A stretch of 64,000 bases of DNA, taken from positions 34,798,109-34,862,108 of the forward strand of contig CAIIXF020000002.1 of assembly GCA_903813345.2 (NCBI GenBank), written 5' to 3'. The notes under the pieces were generated by a model that was given only the letters and a program-made list of their open reading frames with translations, searched no databases and was not told the origin of the DNA. Position numbers and translations under genes: made by a program. The DNA comes from Owenia fusiformis. Lineage: Eukaryota; Annelida; Polychaeta; Sabellida; Oweniidae. This document shows, piece after piece, positions 36,401 through 51,400 of this stretch (position 1 is its first letter; every line of letters begins with the position of its first letter).

Positions 36401-39400
36401 TATGAGAATTTCCAGTATTTAACCTTTTCGAGATTTTTACTAAAATTGCTCCCAAAGGCTATTTGGTAATACATGTATTTATCAAAATTGCACAAACTTC
36501 TTAAATGTATGTCATGCATCTACTTATACCACCATAGTGTATGTTTCTGTTGTAAAATTGCAAAAACTGGCCAAAATGAATAATGCTTTGAACAAGAGGT
36601 TAAATGATAAGGTTTTGAATTCATGCCTCAAATTGTGGTTGTTTTCAGACATAACAGTGAATCTGCCAGCTCGCTGGAAAACCAGTCAGCAAAAGAGAAG
36701 AATGCTCCCTCTCCAGGTCTAAAACATGTAAGTAGCTCTACTAACTAGTCTATATACAGTAAACCCTGTATATACCTCCCCAGATCTTAAACATATAAGA
36801 AACTGTACTAACTAGTCTATATACAGTAAAACTTGTATATAAACCTCTCCAGGTCTTAAACATGTAAGTAGCTCTACTAACTAGTCTATATACAGTAATT
36901 TTTTCACATTTGAGAGTTGAACCATGATACTTGGCGAATCAATGTAACTTTTGATCAGCTTTCAAATGATATATAACACATACTATGATGACACTGGTAT
37001 ATGTCTGCCTAGGGGGGGGCATACTTCGGGACACACTGTATATATACAATAAAACCTTTTGAATCCAAATGCCACGGGAACCAGCCAAAAGTGTTAAGAT
37101 TATCAGGTGCTCCTATTTCAAGGTTTTCCTAATATGTGTGTCTATCGGAACTGAGAAAAATGTGACCAAGAAAAAGTGTTCACATTGAGAGCTAGGTGTT
37201 CTGTAGTTCCTATATAGTAAAACCTGTCTAATTCAAATTCCAATGGAACTGGCCATAAGTGTTTGGATTTACAGGTGTTTCAAGTTGCAAGTTTTTTGTT
37301 CGGATTGGAGAGGTATTCAAATATACAGGTTTTACTGTAGATTGTATTTAGAGGTGTTCAGATATACAGGTTTTACTGTATGAGTGTTATGTAATGGAAG
37401 GTTCTAGATTTAGGGTTTATCTCAAAGGATGTATATAAAATATTAGGGATATTATAAGCAATATTTTTTCTGGTCGAATGTGACCAGAAACTGCAATATT
37501 TTTTATCGGCCTAAATTGAGATTCATTATTTTAACATGCAGTATCTCTCCTTTAAGTCACAAGTAATAATTGACCTGAAATTCACACCTTCATTCACAAT
37601 CAGCACCATCTATATTTGAGGCTATATACTTGACACTGAAAGTTAATTGGCTTTTTGAGTTTTAGCTCCCCCAGGCAGGCTTGCCATCTTGAGTTCCAGA
37701 TTGCTTTCGAAACATTCTCCTTTGGCTGGGGCAATAAAACCTAAGCCATAACATGACGAATAAAAGTGCATATAAAAACTAAAATCTGATTATCTAAACT
37801 TTAGCGTAGAATGGTGGCATTATGTTATATAAGAGGTCAGGTTGGCCTACCTTCAATTATATAGATGATTTACCCCTTGAGGATTATCGAAAACACAATC
37901 TCCTCGAGCTTGGATTTCAATTTGTGGAATATTCTTAAACTTAGAGGAATCAGCAAGGATTATACCAAGCAGACTCAGGATTTGGTGTTTTAACTGTAAG
38001 GAAATTGTACAAAAAATTGGAACCTGATGAAAGAAATATTTTAGTGATTGATTATTTGAAATTGTTTGAAAAGGAGGCTTTCAGAACTGGTTATCTTCAA
38101 CCTGAATTTTGCCCTTGACATATAAGAAATAAACCATCTCTTAAATGGATTTTTTAACCAACTGTGGTACTTGAAATGTAATGTGTCGTCTTATCTGCAT
38201 ATATACTATACAGTACTACTATACAGCCAACAATAGTGGATTAAATTGTCATGTTTTATATGGGGTATTTACGTCATTGTTACATCCAAGAGAACATTTT
38301 TCTATTCCTTTCTCGGTTATTGCATACTAATTCACACATTTTATCTTTAAGTTCAATAAAGTGTGTGATTTTTTACAGTTATTTATGTGTTATTGTAAAG
38401 ATGACCTATTTCTTAACTGAATTTCTCCCAAATTACTCTATATCTCACTCTATTTCACTTTTAAACATTAATCGTGTATTATTTTTCGCAGGGGTATGCT
38501 CCTAATATCTGGTGTTTATATTGAAGTCTAAATTAGCAGGACTACAGTATAGTAGTTCGTTTTCACTTTTAAGTTGCTTAGATTCTCTCAAATATCTCTC
38601 TCTGAATTGCCTGATTTCCTAGGTGTTCTGGGCAATTTAGAGTGTTGTCGACATGTCTGTCCTTGCTAATTCCACTCTTACTTATCTATTTTTCATTTTG
38701 AATCCTGGTCACCATGACATTGAATCTTGGGTAGGGGAATTCCTATTAATGTTGGCTTTTGAAAATATTTGAATCTGGAAAAGCTTTATAATGGAGGAAT
38801 CAGGTGTTAAACCTTTCTGAGTTAAATATTCTTTCCTTGTATTTATAGTGTAGACATATAGTAGTCTATATCAAGTTCTTGTATTTTATAGTCTTGCCTT
38901 GAGTCTCGTATTCTGTAATTATCCCATCGAACGAAGTTCGGAGGGATATAGGGAACGCCTCCGTCCGTCCGTCTGTCCGTCCGTCCGTCCGGGTGATAAC
39001 TCAAATACCGTTGGCCCGATTTTGTTCATATTTTGTACACATATACCCTATGGGGGTAGAAGTTCTGCTCGAAAGCCGATTTTCAAAATGGCCGCTCAAT
39101 TCAAAATGGCGGCCATTTTAGTGCCGATTTTACAGTAATTTAGGTGCAATATGTAAAACTGTAATAGCAATATGTTTTAAATGTAAAAAAATTATGAAGG
39201 ACATTAATAAAGCTATAAATGTAGACATTAAAGAAGCACATGGCAGCAATCTTGAAAAATGGCGGCCTTTACTCGTTATTTAACGATTTTTGCTATAACT
39301 CGAAAAGTAGTGGAGCGATTTTGTTCATATTTGGTATGTGAATACTATAAGCATTGCACACTGCCTAAAGACACTTTTGGTAGAATCTTGAAAAATGGCG

Positions 39401-42400
39401 GCCTTTACTCGTTATTTAACGTATATTACTATAACTCGAAAAGTAGTTGAGCGATTTTGTTCATATTTGGTATGTGAATACTATAAGCATGGCACACCGT
39501 CCTATAACACTTTTGGTAGAATGCGGCCATTTTGAAAAAAAATTTGAAAAATGGCCGCCATTTTAACGTATTTTACTATAACTCGAAAAGTAGTGAAGCG
39601 ATTTTGTTCATATTTGGTATGTTTCATATTTCATATGTGAATACTATAAGCATGGCACACTGTCTAATGACGCTTTGGGTAGTAGGTGGCCATTTTGAAA
39701 AATGGTCACCATTTTTATGTTTTTTACTATAACTTGAAAAGTAGTGAAGCGATTTGGTCATATTTGATATGTGAATACTCATGAGCCTTGCACCCTGTCT
39801 CATGACACTTCAGATAGTAGGCAGCCATTTTATAAAAATGGCTGTCATTTTTACATTTTTTACTATAACTCTAAAAGTAGTGGAGCAATTTTGTTCATAT
39901 TTGATATGTGAATACTTTAAGCATGGCACATTGTCTAATAAAACTTTGGGGAGTAGTCAACCATTTTGAAAAATGGCCACCATTTTTATGTGTGTTATTT
40001 TACAAGTACATGTATGCGATTTTTCAAAGATTTTATAGGTGGCTACTTAAAATCATATTATTTCTTCTGATGACAACTTGGCTAGTGAGCAACCATTTTG
40101 AAAATGGTGGCCTTTCTGGTGTGTTGTTTTATGATGTTTGCTATATATTTCGTTTGTAAAAATGCCAGCCATTTCTGTTCGATGGGAATCGCTACGCTTT
40201 GGCGTTGCCGTTGTTCTGGTTTAATATTGGGTGAGAGGATCATTGGGATGTAAAAGTAAATATTTACAAATTTTATGGAAGCGTTCTGTAATTAATATGA
40301 TTTTTCAATTATTGAAATTTGGTATTTGAATATCCCTTTAATTTAACTTCAATAGAGGAATCATTTGCTAGTGAATTTGTGAATCGTACAATCCATAAAT
40401 TAATGTAAAAAATAAGTTGAAACTCAAAATAAATCTGACCACAACACTACAGCAAGTGCATGTTTTGAGCAGATTGTTAGTTGTAATTAACAAATGAGTT
40501 TGAGGTGATGGATTGCTGAACAATGGCCTCTACCAGGTGAAACTAAGATTTACCTCCCATCTGGCTTTTCCATTCAAATCTCTCACAAAATTTGAATTTG
40601 CAATTCTAAATGCGCAATATATGCGAAGTATTTACCTATAATGAAGCATATGTATAGTGGATGGACACTCCAGAGATGTTGACATTATTTAAAGCTTCAT
40701 TTAATTTTTAGAGTTGAAAAATATCGTATTTTTATGACTATTTTTGGATGTTTCTAATTGGCAGACTTAATGTCTACGTGATTGCCATCAGCTTACACAG
40801 CCAACAAGTCTTGCTAACCTGCACATGCTAGACTTGCTTAAAATGATCTGTGTTCCAACAAATTGTGGAAATCTAATGAAATGGTGCGAACAGACATGTA
40901 GTCAATGCTCGTAATTGCATAGAATTGACAGAAAATTAAACAGTTCGTTATTTTAAGAGAACTGACTGAAAAGGACCATGACCATAGAGTCATAGACTGT
41001 TGCGTTATGCATGGGTGGAATGTCATTCAGACTGTAAGGTTTTGGTTGTGAGGTCACCAACACATGCGTCAGTGAAATAACCCTGACTTTAATGGAAAAC
41101 TGTACTCCCTCTGGTTACTGTCATTAATTTTACAGTTAGTCATTTGACCAATCAGAGAGCAACATAAGCCCTAGACAAATATGTCAACTTATCTAACAAA
41201 CATGTATCCAGAAAGTTTTGGTTGATTAATAATGACCAGCCCTGATGTCATAGTGAGCTCAGATGTTTGTCAATAATGTAAGAGTATGAGGTGAACTCAT
41301 TGGGTCTTGCAAAGAGTAAAGAGGTTATCACGTGGGTCAATGAAGTAAGCCACAATTAATTTACTGTAGCTCATTGCCTTATAGGAACTTCTTAGAAACT
41401 TTAAATGGGGCTATTCAATTGAATCACAAATTCTGTAAGAATCATGAATAACTGCTGCATCAGGTCATCTTGGATTTAACCCAAAAAGAACTTTGAAATA
41501 TTACAATTGATTTTCAGTTATTGAAATGAGTTTTTCTAGCTGCTTTTTGAAAAAATGTTTTATTTGGGGAAAGGTGGTTGTCTATGGAAAATGTAATTAT
41601 GTTCTGGGGCATTTTGGAAATATTGAAATGGGCCCTTGTTTAGCTAATGGCACACTCGATCAGAGATTAGTTTTAGACTAACTCCTGAATTGGTCAGACA
41701 ATTTCACTGTTTAGCAGCCCCACCCCCAGTTCTGGTGACCATCACACCCTGAGTTATGAAACAATTCAAACCCATTGTCCTTATATTTTCTTGCAGAAAG
41801 GAATGTGTTTCAATGATTTCAGAAATGAATCTTTAAGTCAAAAGAATGCAAAGAGTACATAACCTTCATTGCTGTAAAATATATAATATTTTATGAATCG
41901 GAAATAGACCCTACCCAAGGGTTGAAGAAAAAAATGGGAAAATTCAGAATAGATAATTTGATATTGCTTATTGTCATCATTTCATACAGTGAAAAGTAGC
42001 TTGGAAATGTTTTCATTTTGGAAGAAATAATTTGTTAAATCGTACCTATAATGCATAATCCTAATTCTATGATGCATTGTTTAGTACTCAATTGAACTCT
42101 ACCGAGCATGTTTGACCTCAGAGATGTTTCTTGTCTGGTAAGATAGATATGTTGGAGTTGGAATCTAAACTAGCTAGCTGATATAGCATCTGCTTCAAAA
42201 CAGTCTTCCAAGTTTCTACAATCAAGCAGCTTATTTTATTAAATGGCTATATATACAGTAAAACCTATACAGTTGAACACCTCTCTAAGCGGAACATCTC
42301 TAACTGTGAACACCTCTCACTCCTAATTTCGTAACCAGGGAACACCTGCTCTGGTCCATTTTTTGAGTTTTTACTGTTCTTGCCAGAAAAATTATTTCAG

Positions 42401-45400
42401 TGTTTCTTGACCAGCATAAATACGCAAAAACCCAATATGTATGAGGATAATTATATATCATGAGGATTAATTATTATTCGAACACGACTGTATTCACGCC
42501 TTCTATTAACTGTCAACAAAGTCAACATTTCATCCGGGTATATTCGCGAACAATGACCCTGGTAATATGTGTAATGTGTGATCATGAGGATTAGTTATTA
42601 TTAAATCATTATATTTCACTGTTATATTATTATCAAAATACATGTAGGTGATATTCATAGCTTTGATGTCTTGAAAATGATTGCTGAATATATCCAGCAC
42701 AACAAAACGTTTTGTTCTTATGTTTTCAGGTGCCTTTTAGTTTACCCTCCATGAAAGATATGCAGAAAGTAGCAGATATAGATCATTCAAGTTTATTAGA
42801 AGCTCTATCTCTATCGTCATCAGCAAGAATTGATAGCTTAAAGCGGGAACGTCCAAGTTTGACTATACCCACAACCCCCCATGTACCACAATTTGTCAAG
42901 TCCTGTCTTAATCATATAGAAAACTATGGTAAGTTTATTTTTCCCTTTTGTGGCCATTAGCAGCAGGGAATGGGGGATTTTCTCCAGTTAGGTTGTTCGC
43001 ACCAAAATTGACTTTCGTCAATTGATGTCTTGTTTCAATAATTTTTTTGTCTGTTGTTTTCAGTTGTTTTGAATGTTATCAGATATTCTTAAGACAGGTA
43101 TGCATCTTAGGTTAGGTTGAATTAATAGTATGTTTTTCTTCTTACACCTGATATATTTATTGTACGATTGGTACACTCAAGAATTCATTAAAAATAAACC
43201 ACGATTCTGGCATATCACTTAGGATTTCATTTGTTATCAATAGAAACATCATTCCAAGACTATCATGGACTCGGTGCATGATCACATTCAATAACTTGAT
43301 CTGAGTGTAGGCGTGAAATGATACGGCCATATTACCCAGCATGCATCAGTAAATCAAATGCTGTCCAGTGCAAATAATGTAATTAAGATCCAGGGACTCA
43401 GAACTTTGGCAGAGTACTGCCATTGCTGGGGTGAAAACATATAGGTGTGCAGGGATTTGAGACTATTTTCCCAGAATTCCCAGCATGTACTAGAGATAGA
43501 TTAATGGTATCTGCTGGGTGGTGAAGTATGTAGGCAAACATCATCTGGAATTAAAGGAGAGATTATTCAGTTCATTGTTATTAATCAGAGATTTTCTAGA
43601 AAAGTGTGTTTCATAAAGTTTTGCTTTGGCTAATAAAGAATCATATCATAAAATTACTTGAAGCTCATTGCTCAAAAACGAATCCATTTGCTCTGTTTTT
43701 AAATAAAAATTAAAAATGTTTTTTTAGCATGCTTTTAGGTGAATACTGGTGAAGGAACAATTTGTCCTATGGGCTTCTAAATGTTAAAGGCCCCATGTAA
43801 ATTTTGAAAAGGTTACAGGTGTCAGGTCTAGAGGTGGGAGGCTGACAGTAAAATCTTACCCTCTGATGATGTTGAATGGTACAGGGTGTTCATGAAGTCT
43901 CTTTGTACTTTACAGAGATTAGACTTGTAAAGATACTTTATGGACACCTTGTATTACAGTTACTGTTGAGATCTTAATAATCTCATTCAGGTAACTTTAA
44001 TGGGGTTTTATTGGAATTTAAATATGAAATGAGTGTCAGCTTTGAATAGGTAGATGTTGCCATTCAAATCCTCAAAACCAATAAGATTGGGTTGCTGTTT
44101 TTGTATGACACATTCCGAGACTTCTAATTGGAAAACTATATCTATGATTCATATGCATTAACATTATTATGTGTTTTTCCATATTTTATTTTGTCATCTC
44201 CACAATGTGCTCAGTGTCTGTAACAAATGGCATGTGGTGACATTTTGCATATTGATCCCTTGTAGTAATGATTAGTTGGAAGTACATCATTATCCAATCA
44301 ATGTTCATCTGATTTGTGAACATAATAGTACACAGAGGCCTTTCCCCACATTTAGATTATTTCTTATTGAAAGAGAACATTATATAGATGAAACCCTCTT
44401 AGGAACTCTACCATGAGATTAGATACTTGGCTAATCTGACCACATCTGACCACATTTAATAGTGTATTATGCTTGGAAAGAGAGAAAGATAAAGGGAGAA
44501 TGGGTCATGCAAACTTAGTTGATACTTGAGTTTATTTGGCCTGCTCCTTGAAATAACTGATAAATACGTCTTGTTTTTATTTTGACCTTTACTAGTAAAG
44601 TATGGACTTAACTTAGTCAATGCTTTTTAATCATGCCTGAAGTTTTAGCTTAGTCAAAACTTATTCCATACAATTTATCTTAAAAGAACACAAATGCCTT
44701 TCATCTCTTGGTTTTGTACAAAATATGACATTACATTACATTCATGTTTGTTTACTTTATTCCTCCCAAGTCCTCTATACTTCATTTGACTTCATGTTCA
44801 AAGAATAACCACGTGTTATTTCCCCCAGGGTAGCACAGGATTGGTAGCTTTGATATAAAAATCTGAACCCTGAAATCGACAGATCAACATAATTAAAAAA
44901 CATAAATATTTGTGTATTGACATGAGCCATTGTATAAATCTAATATTTATTTGCAAAATATGGTGAAAATGAGAATAGTTGGAAAAATCTTTGAATAAAA
45001 CTAGTAGTTTTCTAAGAGGCTGCATATTTCTGCCAGGGTATGAATTTAATAAATACATCACAATTTACATTTTCAAACAATACAAAGGCTTTTTGATACT
45101 CTAAGAATTTAAGAGACATTATAACATTATTAGACATTATTTCACTTCTGTTGTTTCTTTTTTCCAAAGTAAACCAAATCAAGAACTCATAAACTGATGA
45201 TATGTGCTTGACATACTTGTCTGAAGAAGTGACTCATTCTACCAGAAAATGCTTAAAATAGTAACAAGTGCTCAACAGTAGTTGATCTACTTTACTTTTT
45301 TCTATAATTTGCGTATATACATAATCTCTTTCAGTGATCCATTAAGAATGGAACACTTAATTTCATATGATTACCATAATTTTATCCATTGTGCCATTTT

Positions 45401-48400
45401 TTAGTATTTTGTAAGACATTTAAGATGGGATGCACTGAACTTGGCAGATTGGCTGGTTATCAGAGCAGCTCGTAATTGCTTAACTATCTGTTGAATTGTG
45501 TAATACTCCCTGCTTGTTCAGTAATACAAACATCTCACTCTTTTTTGTTGATGCCCATCTGCATGGCATTCTGTGTTACCTGTTTTTTCTTGCAACTAGT
45601 ATATAATATTTTCTGTTATCATGCATTTTGAGGTCTCTAATTTAAATGTTTGTTGATTTATTTTAGGTTTACAGACTCTTGGAATCTTTAGAGTGGGAAG
45701 CTCCAAGAAAAGAACTAAACAGGTTAGTTGTTTTATAAACAGGTCAGTTGTTTTGCAAACGGGTTAGTTGTTTTGCAAAAAGGTTAGTTGTTTTGTGAAC
45801 AGGTTACTTGTTTTGCAGACAGGTAAGTTGTTTTGCAAATAGTTGTTTGACAAACAGGCTAGTTGTTTTGCAGACATGTTAGTTGTTTTGCAAATAGTTG
45901 TTTTGCAAACAGGTAAGTTGTTTTGCAGACAGATTAATTATCCCACCGAACGAAGTTCGAGGGGGATATAGAAAAGCCGTCCGCTGGATATGACAAGTAA
46001 ATAAAATCAATTATAATCTACCTATATGATGTAGATATCCAAATGTTGGTCTGAATTTATCTTTGTGGAAAGAATGTATGCTTCAGTTGCTCTTTAACAA
46101 AACATGTGGGACAGTGTATCTATATATTACAAGACGTCCGTCCGTCGGTTCGTCCGTCCGTTCGTCCGTCCGTCCGTTCGTGTGTCCGGGCAATAACTCA
46201 AATACCGGTTGACGGATTTCATTCAAATTTTATAGGCTTATGCCTTATGGGTGTAGGACCTCTGCTCGAGAAGGAATTTTCAATATGGCCGCTTAATTCA
46301 AAATGGCGGCCATTTTTCGGAAAAAATATAATCTTTATTAACTCAAATACTAGTGGATGGATTTGGATCAAATTTTATATGCTGTTGCATTGGTACAAAG
46401 GAGCTTTGCTCAATAAGACATTTTCAAGATGGCCACCAAATTTCAAAATGGCGGCCATTTTTCGTAAAAAAACGTTATCTTTGATGACTCAAAGACCATG
46501 AAATGGATTTGGTTCAAATTTTAGATGCTGATGCCTATGGACATTAGAGCTCTGCTCAAGAAAGGATTTTCAAGATGGCAGCTAAATTTCAAAATGGCTG
46601 CCATTTTTCATAAAAGAACGTAACCTTTGATAACTCAAATACCAGTTGACGGATTTGGTTCAAATTCTATATCCTGATGCCTAGAGACAAAGAAGTTCTG
46701 CTCAAAAATAAATTTTCAAGATGGCCACTGAATTTCAAAATGGCCGCCATTTTTCGTAAAAAATGTAATTAATGATAACTCAAATACTAGTGGATGGATT
46801 TGGTTCCAATTTTATATGCTGATGTTTAGGGGAAAAGGAGATCTGCTTCTATAGAAATTTCAAAGGCGATAGCTGAATTTCAAAATGGCTGCCATTTTTC
46901 ATTAAAAAAGTAATCTTTGATAACCCAGATACCATTGGACGGACATTCTTTGCTAAAGAAGAAATCTAAAGATGACAGCTGAATTTCAAAATGGCAACCA
47001 TGTTTCATAAAGACATAATCTTTGATAATTCAAATACCAGTGGATGAATTTGAAGTTGTTTTATAAACAGATTAATTGTTTTGCAAATAGGTTAGTTGTT
47101 TTGAAGACAGGTTAGTTGTTTTGCAAATAGTTTAGTTGTCTTGCAAACAGGTTAGTTGTTTTTTGTGGCATTGGAAGAAATTAGCATTACAACAACAACA
47201 ACAACATTACCCTAGTCACATCATCTTCAAGGCCCTTATTGTGAAATCCTCGTAAATCATATTTATAAATTATCCACTTTGTATGTAAACAGACCCTCCC
47301 TGCAAATAATAAACCCTGAAAAGTTTAAAGTGGTAAAATCAACTTCATTGAATAAAGTATTGCAGCTCCATCTTTCATTGAAGAGTGCATGCTATCATTT
47401 AGTGTCATCAGTACCATATAAAATATGAAAAACATAATCAAAATTGCATTTAAGACTCGCCATATTTTATAATTTAACATTTTAAAATAAGTGTATCTTA
47501 AAAATTTTACATTTTAAATATATAGTTTCAAAACTGAAATGATAATGTATAAATATGTTTTTTCAGCTCCGGGAAGAGTTTGACAGTGGGAAAGATGTTA
47601 AACTAAATGAGGAGCACAATCCCCATGACATTGGGGCCTTGTTGAAGGAATACTTTAGAGATCTACCAGAACCTCTTCTTACAAGAGAACTCTATCCTGC
47701 CTTTGTTTCTGCATCAAGTAATGTCATTATTTAGAATTAAAATATCAGAACTGTCATATGTAAAAATGCGAAACCTAATTTAGCAATAAAGTATTATGTA
47801 TATGTAGTTAGCTATGAATAATATACTGGAGAAAATGCTTGTGAAAACAAAAATGTGGAATGGGAGACTTGTTTTGGAAATACATGTAGTTTTGGTGCCT
47901 GCATTATCTTTAATGTTGAGCATATTAAAATTAAACTACATTGTATTCATTTTTATAATACTAAATAGATTTTTTATTTCTTGTCACGATTTCAGGACTT
48001 GATGATAATCAATGTAGGAAGTGTCTTAGGTGTTTAGTAGAGCTGCTCCCCGTTGCCAATAGAGACACTCTACATGTCCTTCTGAAGTTTCTACATAAAG
48101 TCAATGAACATTCCTCAGATCACATAGATGATACAGGACAAGAGGTGAGTCTTACCCAGCATTCCTCAGATCACATAGATGATACACGACAAGAGGTGAG
48201 TCTTACCCAGCATTCCTCAGATCACATAGATGATACAGGACAAGAGGTGAGTCTTACCCAGCATTCCTCAGATCACATAGATGATACACGACAAGAGGTG
48301 AGTCTTACCCAGCATTCCTCAGATCACATAGATGATACAGGACAAGAGGTGAGTCTTACCCAGCATTCCTCAGATCACATAGATGATACAGGACAAGAGG

Positions 48401-51400
48401 TGAGTCTTACCCAGCATTCCACAGATCACATAGATGATACAGGACAAGAGGTGAGTCTTACCCAGCATTCCACAGATCACATAGATGATACAGGACAAGA
48501 GGTGAGTCTTACCCAACATTCCTCAGATCACATAGATGATACAGGACAAGAGGTGAGTCTTACCCAGCATTCCCCAGATCACACATATGATACAGGACAA
48601 GAGGTGGGTCTTACTCAACATTCCTCAGATCACATAGATGATACAGGACAAGAGGTAAGTCTTACCCAGCATTCCTCAGATCACATAGATGATACAGGAC
48701 AAGAAGTAAGTCTTACCCAACATTTGTCAGATCACATAGATGATACAGCACAAGAGGTGAGTCTTACCCAACATTCCTCAGATCACATAGATGATACAGG
48801 ACAAGAGGTAAGTCTTACCCAGCATTCCCCAAATCACATAAATGATACAGGACAAGAGGTGAGTCTTACCCAACATTCCTCAGATCACATAGATGATACA
48901 GGACAAGAGGTGAGTCTTACCCAACATTCCTCAGATCACATAGATGATACAGGACAAGAGGTGAGTCTTACCCAACATTCCTCAGATCACATAGATGATA
49001 CAGGACAAGAGGAGAGTCTTACCCAACATTCCCCAGATCATATAGATGATACCGGACAAGAGGTGATTCTTACCCAACATTCCTCAGATCACATAGATGA
49101 TACAGGACAAGAGGTGAGTCTTACCCAACATTCCCCAGATCATATAGATGATACCGGATAAAAGGTGATTCTTACCCAACATTCCTCAGATCATATAGAT
49201 GATACAGGACAAGAGGTAAGTCTTACCCAGCATTCCTCAAATCACATAAATGATACAGGACAAGAGGTGAGTCTTACCCAACATTCCTCAAATCACATAG
49301 TTGTTTAGGACAAGAGATGAGTCTTACCCAGCATTCCTAGGATCACATACATGATACCTTGATTTCATTTTTACTGGTCATCTTTTTCAACATAATTTTC
49401 AAGGTATTGACAGTCCCAAATGCATCTGTGGTTTTAAACAACAAACTACAAAGCATCTAATCTTCAAATGCCCTCTGTTGAATGTTATAAGAGAGAAACT
49501 TTGGGGGGAACTCAGGAACATGCCAGAAATGAACATTTTCTTTACAGGATGCTCTATAGAGCAAAAGCTGAATATCTTAATGTATGGCAGAGATGGAGTT
49601 AGCATAACATGCAATTCTTCAATATTGAAGCATTTTACATCCTTTTTGTGTGAATGCATTGATATAATTATATAGTTTTAACACATTCCTGCCATGCATA
49701 CATATATGTTGGTAGTCATTTTGTTGCTATTATGTAAATTTGAATAAACTTTGTATTAACAGGGCCAATAATGCTGATTTCAGCCTCGGCCCTGTCATTT
49801 GTAGATAATTTTGTAAAGTAAAATAAAGAAACCATAAAAAACTAAAACATACATGATACCGGACAAGAGGTGATTCTTACCCAACATTTCCCAAATCACA
49901 TAGTTGATACAGGACAAAAGGTAAGTCTTACCCAGCATTCCTCAGATCACATACATGATACCGGACAATAGGTGAGTCTTACCCAACATTTCCCAAATCA
50001 CATAAATGATACAGCACAAGAGGTGAGTCTTACCCAACATTCCTGAGATGATACAAGATGAGGGATGGGTTTTATCCAATTTTCTTCAGTATTATCCAAC
50101 ATTCTACTTTCCTTGAACACATAGAATTTCCAAGTATTTGTTAATAAAGATGAGGAGATTAATGTTCAAACTTCATGAAATACTGCATATTTTCTATCAG
50201 ATAGTTTTAATCGTGGTTTAGTCATACTGTAAATTGTTTTTACTTTTTCAGGTGCCAGGCAATAAAATGGGGGCCAGAAATCTAGCAACACTTTTTGGGC
50301 CAAATATTTGTCGCAAACAAAAAGGTGGCGCTGATAAAGAGTTCAGAGTTGAGGGAATCGAGATGGCAACTGAAAGCAAAGAAATCATACAGATTGTTGA
50401 GCACATGATTCTAAACATTGATGAGCTGTATGAGGTAAATGTTGTTATGTTGCTAGGTTTAGGTTTATGTTGTTATGTTGTTATATTGTTAGGTTTATGT
50501 TGTCATGTCTTGATATTTAATCTTGGATATATTCATAAGAGAACATTTTCTTCTCCAGTACGCAATTGTTTGAAGTTTTAAAGTTTTTAGTAGTTTTTTT
50601 AAAATCATGTCCAATGTACCTTCGTATTTATTTTTTATCATGTTCAAAAAAAGGGGTAAGTTTTTTTATCAAATTGAGACTCAAATGAATCCATTGTTCT
50701 ATGGCCTGTATAATAACAGAGTATATACTGGATAGCGATCCCAAGGTAGTAGACTAATATGAATCTATCTAGCCTTATAATAAAATGTGTTGTTAGGTGC
50801 CTGCAGAGACCCATAATGAAATCCTGCAGTACATATTGGAGAGTGATCCTGAGGTAGTAGACTAATATAAATCTATTGTTTAATAGCCTTATAATAAAAT
50901 GTGTTGTTAGGTGCCTGCAGAGACCCATAATGAAATCCTGCAGTATATATTGGAGAGTGATCCCGAGGCTGTAGACTAATATGAATCTATTGTTTAATAG
51001 CCTTATAATAAAATGTGTTGTTAGGTGCCTGCAGAGACCCATAATGAAATCCTGCAGTACATATTGGAGAGTGATCCTGAGGTAGTAGACTAATATAAAT
51101 CTATTGTTTAATAGCCTTATAATAAAATGTGTTGTTAGGTGCCTGCAGAGACCCATAATGAAATCCTGCAGTATATATTGCAGAGTGATCCTGAGGTAGT
51201 AGACTAATATAAATCTATTGTTTAATAGCCTTATAATAAAATGTGTTGTTAGGTGCCTGCAGAGACCCATAATGAAATCCTGCAGTACATATTGGAGAGT
51301 GATCCTGAGGTAGTAGACTAATATAAATCTATTGTTTAATAGCCTTATAATAAAATGTGTTGTTAGGTGCCTGCAGAGACCCATAATGAAATCCTGCAGT

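Noticed and set aside
38930-40160. Short open frames in the ATGGCGGCC element (for example 39259-39450)
   Set aside because: They follow the monomer repeat and change frame between monomers, so no conserved protein is indicated.
48145-49161. 338-residue plus-strand frame as a separate repetitive protein
   Set aside because: It is the continuation of exon 10 through the 51-bp array and has no start or promoter of its own. It is treated as potential alternative exon sequence.
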